In this document: in pieces, positions 47,966-55,387 of the stretch
How the letters are laid out: each line of letters begins with the position of its first letter
Numbering within the stretch: the stretch's first letter is position 1
Assembly (NCBI RefSeq): GCF_009928525.1
Contig: NZ_JAABOK010000014.1
Location: forward strand, 1-64,000
Length of the DNA stretch: 64,000 nt
Source of the DNA: Chitinophaga solisilvae
GTDB taxonomy: Bacteria; Bacteroidota; Bacteroidia; Chitinophagales; Chitinophagaceae
Direction: 5' to 3'
Notes under the pieces: generated by a model
Database searches by the model: none
What the model was told of the DNA's origin: nothing
Seen by the model: only the letters and a program-made list of their open reading frames with translations
Translations under genes and position numbers: made by a program

Positions 47966-47993
47966 GAAAAAAATAAATTCTTCAAAATTTATT
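47966..47993 (-). terminator. Candidate intrinsic terminator after the stand-alone C-domain gene
   Basis: On the - strand, AATAAATT (47,993-47,986) and AATTTATT (47,979-47,972) form a perfect 8-bp AT stem with a 6-nt loop, running into seven T residues (47,973-47,967). It is about 50 nt past the stop codon at 48,045. The stem is weak in GC, but the shape and position suit a unit end. Confidence 0.5.
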
Positions 47994-48044
47994 GCTGCAA
48001 CATGAGTGCATTTATGTAATCATCCTGCGTTATTCTATTTTGTT

Positions 48045-49697
48045 TCATTCGCCGGCTTCCTCCATCACCAGCGCCTCTCTGGCCGTAAAATACAGGGAAG
48101 CTCCCTGCGCAGCACGTTCCAGCAATACTGTTTTTTCTGATTTGCTCAGATAGTCTGCTTTTGCCATTGCCTGATCCGGATCCCGCAACAGCGCCTCCAG
48201 CAATATTTCCAGGTGGTTGCCCATTCTTTGGATGGTGGCCGGCAGGTAAATGTCGCTGTTAAATTCGATGTCAAGCAACAGACCTTCTGCCTGCTCCGCA
48301 AAGTAGAAAGAAAGATCGAACTTGCTGGTAGCTGCGGTTAACGGCAGTTCACAAGGCATCACCTGCAGGTTATGTTTGCCGGCTATTGTTGCTTCCGTCT
48401 GCGGCATCATGTTCTGCAACACAACCAACACATCAAACAATGGATGGCGGCCGGCATCGCGCGTAAGGTCCAGTGCTTTCACCAGTTCATCAAATGGATA
48501 ATCCTGGTATTTATAGACGCCGGTCATGAAGTGTTTCATTCTTTCCAGCTGCTGCCGGAATCCCTGTTCCGTTGCGATGGACAACCGCAATGCGATTGTG
48601 TTTACGTAGAAGCCGATCTGATTATCAAGATCAATATGCTCCCTCCCTGCCATCAGTGTGCCCAGTACTATTTCCCGCTGACTGGTATAGCGGGACAGCA
48701 GTACCTGCACCACTGTCAGCAACCCGGTATAAAGCGTAGTACCACTCTCATGCACCAGCTGTTTCAGGCCCTGTGTCAACCGTGCACTGATCTCTTTCCT
48801 GATGATGCCGCCGCGATAAGTTTTTACTGCCGGACGGCGAAGATCGCCCAGGAGTTGCAGTGGCGGCACGCCCTGTTCAAACTGTGACAGCCAGTAGCTT
48901 TTATGATCTTTAAATCCTCCCTGCTGTAATTGCGCCTGCTGCCATGCCGCATAGTCCCTGTATTGTATGCGCAATGCCGGCGGCGCTGCAGCAGCGCCAT
49001 CAGCAGCAGCATAATAATACTGCATCAGGTCCTGCATCAGTACATGCATGGACCAGGCGTCGCTGATAATATGATGGATGACTGCCAGCAGCATCCATTG
49101 CTGATCGCCGGTTCTGTACAGCCCTACGCGCAACAGCGCATCCGTTGTTAAGTTAAACGGCTGCATCAGTACCTCGTTCATCTGTTTACGGATGTCGTGC
49201 TCTGTATAATGACTGCCGCGCAGGTCTTCCTGTAACAGGCGGAAACCGGATTGTGCTGCCGGCAATACGATCTGCACCGGCTCTCCGTCTTCCTGTTCCC
49301 GGAATACGGTGCGTAGTATTTCATGCCTGTCAATCAGCTGCTGCAATGCCTTTTCAAGGGCAGTTACCTGCAATGCACCTTCAAAACGGTAGGCCACCGG
49401 TATATGATATGCCGTATTGCCAGGTTCCAGCAGGGATAGTATCCACAACCGGCGCTGCGGGGAAGAGAGCGGATAGGATGCCGCCACGGGTACAGGTGCA
49501 ATAGTGATTTCCTGTATGCCTTTGATCTGCCGGATGTAGGCTATCAAAGCCTCTTTATTATCCCGGATCTGTTGCTGCAGCTGCTGGTCCAGTACACCTT
49601 TAGGAGCTTCTACCTGCAGCTGTTCTCCGTTCAGGGAGATGCGGACTTGCTTTGCTCTCAGCGTATCCAGTATATTTTTTACCGTTGTTGTCATCAT
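48045..49697 (-). CDS. Stand-alone NRPS condensation domain protein
   Basis: About 550 residues: a TubC-type docking domain (about 1-55), then a single condensation domain (start motif YPLSSPQRRLWILS, active site HHIISDAWS near 209, late motifs through TLMAGREHIDLDNQIGFYVNT). It ends shortly after the C domain with no A or carrier. HHxxxDG is HHxxxDA here. The codon at 49,721 is TTG; the ATG at 49,697 was chosen because it leaves a normal docking domain and a 20-nt gap to the preceding stop. Together with the A remnant and carrier at 47,288 it looks like one C-A-T module that was broken and lost most of its A domain. Confidence 0.85.
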   Translation of the reverse strand: MMTTTVKNILDTLRAKQVRISLNGEQLQVEAPKGVLDQQLQQQIRDNKEALIAYIRQIKGIQEITIAPVPVAASYPLSSPQRRLWILSLLEPGNTAYHIPVAYRFEGALQVTALEKALQQLIDRHEILRTVFREQEDGEPVQIVLPAAQSGFRLLQEDLRGSHYTEHDIRKQMNEVLMQPFNLTTDALLRVGLYRTGDQQWMLLAVIHHIISDAWSMHVLMQDLMQYYYAAADGAAAAPPALRIQYRDYAAWQQAQLQQGGFKDHKSYWLSQFEQGVPPLQLLGDLRRPAVKTYRGGIIRKEISARLTQGLKQLVHESGTTLYTGLLTVVQVLLSRYTSQREIVLGTLMAGREHIDLDNQIGFYVNTIALRLSIATEQGFRQQLERMKHFMTGVYKYQDYPFDELVKALDLTRDAGRHPLFDVLVVLQNMMPQTEATIAGKHNLQVMPCELPLTAATSKFDLSFYFAEQAEGLLLDIEFNSDIYLPATIQRMGNHLEILLEALLRDPDQAMAKADYLSKSEKTVLLERAAQGASLYFTAREALVMEEAGE

Positions 49698-49717
49698 GTT
49701 GTTTTTTTGGAAGATGA

Positions 49718-52700
49718 TCAAAAGAGCATTTTTTCTGTTTCCTGATCTGCTTCTGTTACCGGCTCATTTTCTGCATCCCTGATCCAGCGGGACGTTCCTG
49801 CCCAGCCAGCCATAGCTGCCACCGTCGGATAGGTGAATACGTCTGTAAACACCATCCCCAGCGCCAGCTCTTTATTTACCAGCGTGACCAGCCTGACTGC
49901 TTTCAGGCTTTGTCCGCCCAGTTCAAAAAAGTTATCCTGCATGCCGATTTTTCCTTTCCCTAAAACAGTTTCCCAAATGTCTGTCAATGTACGTTCCAGT
50001 TCATTCGCGGGAGCTACATATCCTGCTGATGGCTGTTGTCCCTGTGCCCAAGGGTCAGGTAGCTGCTTCCTGTCTGTTTTGCCGTTGGGTGTCAGTGGAA
50101 ACGCTGTTAACCGCACATAATGTCCTGGTAACATATACGCAGGCAACCTGCGGGCGAGGTGTGCCTGCAGGGAGGCATGCGGAATATTTGCCGCTGCCGC
50201 GAGGTAAGCCACCAGCACCTGATCGCCGGCAGGGTCTTTACGGGCAACAACCAATGCGCTGTCCACGCCTTCGTAAGTCAGCAGTGCGGCTTCTATTTCT
50301 CCGGGTTCTATGCGGTGGCCCCGTACTTTCACCTGGTCGTCGGCACGGCCCAGGCATTCCAGCCGGCCGTCAGGCAGCCAGCGCGCCAGGTCGCCCGTGC
50401 GGTATAATCTGCCGCCCTGCGTAAACGGATCCGGTATAAAACGCGCGGCTGTCAGCTCTTCCCGGTACAGATAGCCCGGTGATACGCCTTCACCGCCGAT
50501 GTACAGCTCTCCGGCAATGCCGGCAGGCAATAACTGACCATTGCTGTTCAGCACGTACACCTGTGTGTTCAGTACAGGACGGCCAATGCTCACCGGTTCA
50601 TCCAGCGCTGCCGGCGGGCATACGCAGGACCAGATGGTAGTCTCCGTAGGTCCGTACATGTTATACACCGGTATATCATAGCGGCTGCGTAATTGCGCCA
50701 GCAGGGAGGCCGGCAACGGCTCTCCTCCCAGCAGCAGCGCCCGCAGGGATCCCAGCAGACGGGCGGAACTGCCTTCTTCTTCCAGCAGCCGCAGTAAGGA
50801 AGGCGTAGATTGCATCAATGTTACCGGACGATGCGCGGCATGTTTTACCGTGGTAAATTCCTGCCGCAGCAGGTTCAGCTCTTCCAGCCCTTTCAGTACT
50901 TTATCTGCAGCCATACCAAAATCAATCAGGCATGCCACTTCATTGACACCGATATGCCGCAGGCGCTCTACCAGTGGCCGGGAGCCTGCACGCGTACCTA
51001 TCAGCGCACTGCCACCGGCATAACGGCGGTAGCTGTTGCGCAGGATCTGCGCCTGCAGTTCTTCACTGATATCTGCTGCATTCAGACCTGATTCTTCCAG
51101 CAGGATACGACTCAGTCCAAGTGTATTCTTCAGGTAGCTTATAAAAGGTAATTCTGCTTCCGTCATCGCCGTTGCTTCCTCTGTACCCAGATAGACAGGC
51201 AACATTACTGTTACCGTACCGGAACCTTCATGCCCGTGCTCACGGCGGCTTTCCCGGTATATCCGTATTCTTTCCGCCAGTTCTTCCAGGTGCTGGCCTG
51301 CCAGCGGTGTGAGCACATGTGCACCGATGGCGCCGGCATTGCGGAAGGAATCTTCACTGTCTGTTGCCGTTACCCAGACAGGCAAGGTTGCCTGTACCGG
51401 GCGCGGATATACCTGCAGGGATACTTCCTGTCCTAATGCATTCGTACGGGTAACACTGCCGCCCTCCCACAAACGGCGTACTGCCGCTATCTGTTCGTAC
51501 ATGGAAGTATAAGGTGTTGCGGATAATGCAACACCATCCGCAGGGTGGCCGGAGGCAAATGATAAGCCCACGCGGCCGCCGGACAGGTTATCTGCTACTG
51601 CCCATTCTTCCGTGATGCGTACCGGATCATGCAGTGACGCTAATACGCCACCACCACGAATTTCCAGCTGACGGGTACTTGCTGCCAGCGCAGCGCCCAT
51701 GACAGCAGCATTCGGATGCACGCCCCCCGATGCAAGACCATGGCCCTCCGGCATCCATACAGCGCGGAACCCATGTTCATCGGCATAACGCACGGAAGAT
51801 TGCAGCAAATCATATTTATGACTGCTGTCCTTATCGTAGCCTGAAAGGAAAAACAGGCTGAAATCCAACGGGGACGGTTCATCTCCGGTATAACGGTCCA
51901 GGCTGCCCGGCAGCCGGTCAGACGGATGAATCAACACCTGAACACCGCGGCACAGGGTCCACAACAGTTCCAGTACGGAAATATCAAACGAAGTGCTGGT
52001 CATCGCCAGCAGGCAGTCGTCTGCCTGCAAAGGCAACGCTTTATCCATCGCGGCAAAGAAATTCACCACATTACGGTGACAGATCATCACTCCTTTCGGA
52101 TTCCCTGTAGAGCCGGAGGTATAGATGACGTAACTTATATCTTCCGGCGACACGTTACACGGCGTATATACGTCTCCGTTAGTACCCCCTGTAATGGTAC
52201 TCAGTTTCAATATCGTACCTGAATAATCCGGCGGCACGGTAGTTTCTTCACCGGCTACCAGCACGCGGGCACGGCAGTCATCCAGGATGTAGCGCACTCT
52301 GTCTGCCGGATAGGAAGGATCTACCGGCACGTAAGCAGCACCAGCCTTGAGGATGCCCAGCATGCCTGCCATCAGGTGAATGGAGCGCTCTGTCATCAGC
52401 GCTACCAGTTCGCCGGGTTGTACCTGCAGGTGTTGAGACAGCTGCCAGGCGATGTAATCTGACTGTTCATCCAGTTGCCGATAGGTCAGCTCCCGGCCTT
52501 CAAATACAACAGCTGTTTTGTCCGGCGAAAGGGCTGCCTGTTCCCGGAAAAGGGAGACAATGGTTTTATCTTTTGCAAAGCTGCCTGCAGTATTGTTAAA
52601 CGTCTGCAGCAGCTGATGCCGTTCTTCCGGACGGAGACAGTCCAGCTCTCCGATGACAGTATCCGGTGATGCGGAAAGCACATCGATCAGTTGCAACAGG

Positions 52701-54151
52701 TGTCCCATCATCCTGTTGATGGTGGAAGGTACAAACAGGTCCGTATTATATTCAATGATAGCCTGCAGCGTACCATCCGTTTCGAGGAAATCAAATGTCA
52801 GATCCAGTTTACTGACCAGGCCGGCTTCTTCCGTATAGGCATACGGGCACACACGGAGCTGGTCCGGCTCCTGCTGACCGGCAGGATTAACATCATTGTT
52901 ATGGAGGCTCACCATCACGTCGAACAGCGGATTGCGGCTCATATCCCTCCGGAGGTTCAGTTCATCAAGCAGCTCGTCGAACGGGTATACCTGATGCCGG
53001 TAAGCATCCAGCGTAATCTGCCTGACGTTATCCAGCAGCTGCAGGTAAGTATCGTCCGGCTGACAGTGCACTCTTAACACGAGTGTATTAATGTACACCC
53101 CGATCTGCTCTTCCAGGTTGTGGTGATCCCTGCCTGCTACCGGCGTGCCGGTAATGAGATCGCTCTGGCCGGAATACCAGTATAACAGGGCATTGACAGC
53201 CGCCTGCAATCCCATAAACAAAGTAGCTTTCTGAGTTGAAACCACCTCTCTGAACCTGGCAAATATTTCAGGGTCCAGCAGCTGTTTAACCATGGCGCCG
53301 GGGTAAGTTTTTATTGCAGGCCGTGGATGATCATACGGCAGCTGCAATACCGGCAGTTCTCCGGCAAACTGCCGGAGCCAGTAGGCGCGGTGCGGCTGCA
53401 TCTGTTCCGCTGCCAGCTGCGATTGCTGCCACGCTGCATAGTCCTTGTACTGGATGCGCAGCGGTGGCAACGTCATCGCTTCCAGATACAATATCATTAG
53501 TTCACGGATCAGTATTTCCATTGACCAGCCGTCGCTGGTGATATGATGCATCGTATACAGGAATACCCATTTCTGGTCTGAAAGCCTGCACAGGGATGCG
53601 CGTAGCAGCGGGCCCGATGAGAGGTCAAACGGGGTGGTAAATTCCTGCTGTATTAAATCCTGTGCAGATTTCTCCGCTGTTTCGTGGTCCTGCAGGTCTA
53701 CCTGTCTGATGCTGAACTTTTCCGGCGCCGGGTTGATATACTGGCGTATCTCTCCCTGATCATTCACCCGGAAAGTGGTCCGGAGTATTTCATGACGGGC
53801 TATCAGGCGGCCGAAGGCATCTTCCAGCCGGGCAATATCCAGCCGGCCTTCGAAGAGATATACTGCCGGCATGTTATAGGCCAGGTTACCTTCCTGGTAC
53901 TGACTAAGTACCCACAGGCGGCGCTGTGCTGATGACAGCGGGTAATCCGGGCTTATGGACGCTGCCGGTATAGCTGCTACCGGCGCATCCTGCCGGCGTT
54001 CTTTCAGGTATTGTATGAGCGCCTCTTTATGCGTACGCACCTCTTCCGCGATAGCAGCCGGAATAGTCGCCGGGCTGCTGATACGCAGGCGGTCATCTTT
54101 TAAAGTAACCTGAATCTGGTGCGCTTTTAATTTTTTTAGTAATTCGTACAT
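49718..54151 (-). CDS. NRPS, C-A[LLM]-T (first module)
   Basis: This 1477-residue protein has a TubC-type docking domain (1-52), C (HHITSDG near 197), A (YTSGSTG near 680; code DILQLGMIW, Gly-type) split by a luciferase-like monooxygenase (about 757-1100), carrier (GGQSL near 1410) and tail TEKMLF. As the first NRPS gene it should start the peptide. The presence of a C domain and an N-terminal docking domain points to an acyl or upstream-delivered starter, yet no fatty-acyl ligase is visible. The monooxygenase has lost residues kept in its paralogue at 26,060-27,090, so this Gly is probably not oxidised. Confidence 0.92.
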   Translation of the reverse strand: MYELLKKLKAHQIQVTLKDDRLRISSPATIPAAIAEEVRTHKEALIQYLKERRQDAPVAAIPAASISPDYPLSSAQRRLWVLSQYQEGNLAYNMPAVYLFEGRLDIARLEDAFGRLIARHEILRTTFRVNDQGEIRQYINPAPEKFSIRQVDLQDHETAEKSAQDLIQQEFTTPFDLSSGPLLRASLCRLSDQKWVFLYTMHHITSDGWSMEILIRELMILYLEAMTLPPLRIQYKDYAAWQQSQLAAEQMQPHRAYWLRQFAGELPVLQLPYDHPRPAIKTYPGAMVKQLLDPEIFARFREVVSTQKATLFMGLQAAVNALLYWYSGQSDLITGTPVAGRDHHNLEEQIGVYINTLVLRVHCQPDDTYLQLLDNVRQITLDAYRHQVYPFDELLDELNLRRDMSRNPLFDVMVSLHNNDVNPAGQQEPDQLRVCPYAYTEEAGLVSKLDLTFDFLETDGTLQAIIEYNTDLFVPSTINRMMGHLLQLIDVLSASPDTVIGELDCLRPEERHQLLQTFNNTAGSFAKDKTIVSLFREQAALSPDKTAVVFEGRELTYRQLDEQSDYIAWQLSQHLQVQPGELVALMTERSIHLMAGMLGILKAGAAYVPVDPSYPADRVRYILDDCRARVLVAGEETTVPPDYSGTILKLSTITGGTNGDVYTPCNVSPEDISYVIYTSGSTGNPKGVMICHRNVVNFFAAMDKALPLQADDCLLAMTSTSFDISVLELLWTLCRGVQVLIHPSDRLPGSLDRYTGDEPSPLDFSLFFLSGYDKDSSHKYDLLQSSVRYADEHGFRAVWMPEGHGLASGGVHPNAAVMGAALAASTRQLEIRGGGVLASLHDPVRITEEWAVADNLSGGRVGLSFASGHPADGVALSATPYTSMYEQIAAVRRLWEGGSVTRTNALGQEVSLQVYPRPVQATLPVWVTATDSEDSFRNAGAIGAHVLTPLAGQHLEELAERIRIYRESRREHGHEGSGTVTVMLPVYLGTEEATAMTEAELPFISYLKNTLGLSRILLEESGLNAADISEELQAQILRNSYRRYAGGSALIGTRAGSRPLVERLRHIGVNEVACLIDFGMAADKVLKGLEELNLLRQEFTTVKHAAHRPVTLMQSTPSLLRLLEEEGSSARLLGSLRALLLGGEPLPASLLAQLRSRYDIPVYNMYGPTETTIWSCVCPPAALDEPVSIGRPVLNTQVYVLNSNGQLLPAGIAGELYIGGEGVSPGYLYREELTAARFIPDPFTQGGRLYRTGDLARWLPDGRLECLGRADDQVKVRGHRIEPGEIEAALLTYEGVDSALVVARKDPAGDQVLVAYLAAAANIPHASLQAHLARRLPAYMLPGHYVRLTAFPLTPNGKTDRKQLPDPWAQGQQPSAGYVAPANELERTLTDIWETVLGKGKIGMQDNFFELGGQSLKAVRLVTLVNKELALGMVFTDVFTYPTVAAMAGWAGTSRWIRDAENEPVTEADQETEKMLF
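50289..52520 (-). repeat. A[LLM] block duplicated elsewhere in the cluster
   Basis: About 2.2 kb of strong similarity to 25,490-27,740, with long identical runs near the low-coordinate end (the A7-A8 region) and more differences across the monooxygenase. A 12-nt in-frame deletion shifts the offset between copies from about 24,799 to 24,787. It is an older duplication than the 1.5-kb A-domain pair. Confidence 0.8.
50845..51880 (-). other. Eroded luciferase-like monooxygenase domain
   Basis: Compared with the intact paralogue, PERHFHEFGGLYPNPAV has become PEGHGLASGGVHPNAAV, FAPGWNANDFVLS has become FASGHPADGVALS, and four residues (RHQR) are deleted before MYEQ. These are the most conserved parts of the natural-product LLM family, around the flavin and active site. 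The frame remains open, so the fold may be kept for A-domain stability while activity is lost. Confidence 0.7.
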
Positions 54152-54508
54152 CCGTTACCGTGTTTAACGATCCTGTAATTGGGATAGGGGCATTCTCCGG
54201 AATCTCACCACTGGCAGTCATCGCCGGTTGTTTATACGGAGGTCAGCTACCGGATTGTTCCGGCTCATCTGTCTGTGCGCCGGCAGCATCGCAGCCGTCA
54301 GCTTTCCTGCCGGAACATACTGTCTGTTCCTGCCGGAGAAAAAAGTTATCTGTATCGGGTGAAGGAGCAGCCGGAACAGGTTCGTCCGGCCGGAAAAGAG
54401 AGCACTTCCGGGTGCAGCTGCCATTGGCGCAGCGCGTGGCAGGACAAGGGCTATCCCCCTTGTCCTTTAAAAAAGTATGCATAGTGACTGTTGAGGATTA
54501 ACGGGGGG
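54152..54508 (-). other. Intercistronic region with a strong hairpin and a Cys-containing small frame
   Basis: This 357-nt gap between the NusG-like gene and the first NRPS carries a perfect 10-bp stem (AGGACAAGGG at 54,441-54,450 with CCCTTGTCCT at 54,457-54,466, 6-nt loop). A 79-residue - strand frame (54,482-54,243) with CPATRCANGSCTRKC overlaps it. The hairpin is not followed by a T run on the - strand, so it is more a pause or processing site than a terminator. The frame starts 26 nt after the NusG-like stop, but I cannot assign it a family. Confidence 0.5.
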
Positions 54509-55042
54509 TTAAAAGGTCCGGGCAGCTGCAACATCGTGCATCACGGACAGGTATTCCGGTTTAAAGCGGATAAGGATATTCCGTTGTAAAAGATCTACCC
54601 TTACCAGTATTTTTTTCATTTGATCCACATGCACTACTTCGCATGACAATCCGCTGAGCGGGCCTTTGGTAATCACGAGTTTTTGTCCTGTGCTGAAGGT
54701 TTCCTTAGATACCCTGACATCTTCACCATGCTGCGCCACCATCTGAATCTGTGCGATCTGGTGTTCTTCCATCCGGGCAAACTGTTTGCCGAACCTGACG
54801 TAACCGGTGGCTCCGCTTACCTGTTGTCCGTAATAAAACTCCTCGATGCTGCTCAGTTTCACGAACACATAGGAAGGAAACAGGGGCAACTCAATTGTTT
54901 TTTTCCGGTCATTCCATTGCCGGACCGATTTGCAGGTGGGGAAAAAACACTCAACATCGTATTCCTTTAGCTGGCTGACAACTTTCCTTTCATGTCGCGG
55001 CATAGTGTAGATCAGGTACCATCCGGTATTAAAGGTACTCAT
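54509..55042 (-). CDS. NusG-like specialised transcription elongation factor (UpxY/RfaH/LoaP type)
   Basis: This 177-residue protein has an N-terminal NGN domain (GWYLIYTMPRHERKV near residue 6, FPSYVFVKL and the segment ATGYVRFGKQFARM) and a C-terminal KOW domain (VITKGPLSGLSCEV near 128-142, ending RFKPEYL). Paralogues of this type bind RNA polymerase at operon-specific sites and let it read through terminators in very long operons (Bacteroides UpxY on capsule loci, Bacillus LoaP on antibiotic clusters, RfaH at ops). It is the first gene of a 54-kb - strand cluster, with a ~300-nt leader carrying element C, so it very probably acts on its own cluster. Confidence 0.9.
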   Translation of the reverse strand: MSTFNTGWYLIYTMPRHERKVVSQLKEYDVECFFPTCKSVRQWNDRKKTIELPLFPSYVFVKLSSIEEFYYGQQVSGATGYVRFGKQFARMEEHQIAQIQMVAQHGEDVRVSKETFSTGQKLVITKGPLSGLSCEVVHVDQMKKILVRVDLLQRNILIRFKPEYLSVMHDVAAARTF

Positions 55043-55344
55043 AGCAATGATTTATTATTTTGAGAAAAAGAGATACTGTGTAACAGGCATGACAATCCCC
55101 TTCCCCTATCGAGGGGCATCAGCAAAGGAGATAACCACTATACGTGTTGATGATCCGGTTCAGATGCGGCAATGATGTTCCCGTATAGCATGGCTGCTAC
55201 AAGTTTTTTGTAAGGGGAAACAACGCCGGCAATGAACCGGAGTGAAAGGTTTTACGGGTAATAATAAGTTAACATAGGCTACTTTTTAACGTGGGTTGCG
55301 GAAAATGGATTATCTGCTCTGACGCAGATCATTCAGGTCAAAAC
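55043..55344 (-). other. Long 5' leader of the NusG-like gene
   Basis: About 300 nt lie between element C and the NusG-like start, with no open frame that looks coding. One small perfect hairpin is visible (CCCCT at 55,103-55,107 with AGGGG at 55,112-55,116). A long untranslated leader is a known feature of UpxY-controlled operons. Confidence 0.5.
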
Positions 55345-55387
55345 AAAGCTATCGCTACAGTAAGTACCATTGTACTTATTGTAATTC
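55345..55387 (-). promoter_or_regulatory. Conserved dyad + GTAGCG element, copy C (ahead of the NusG-like gene)
   Basis: On the - strand: TACAATAA, a 12-nt spacer with its own GTAC...GTAC symmetry, then TTACTGTAGCGATAGCT, identical over 17 nt to copy B. In this copy the 3' end reads TAGCTTTG, which also fits the Bacteroidota -7 promoter consensus TAnnTTTG, though I see no well-spaced -33 TTG. It may therefore be a promoter/operator, an ops-like recruitment site, or both. Confidence 0.7.

Noticed and set aside
55337..55387. Reading element C purely as a Bacteroidota promoter (TAGCTTTG as -7)
   Set aside because: Only copy C has TTTG at this place; copies A and B do not, and no correctly spaced -33 TTG is visible. 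It is kept as one possible function, not as the primary call.
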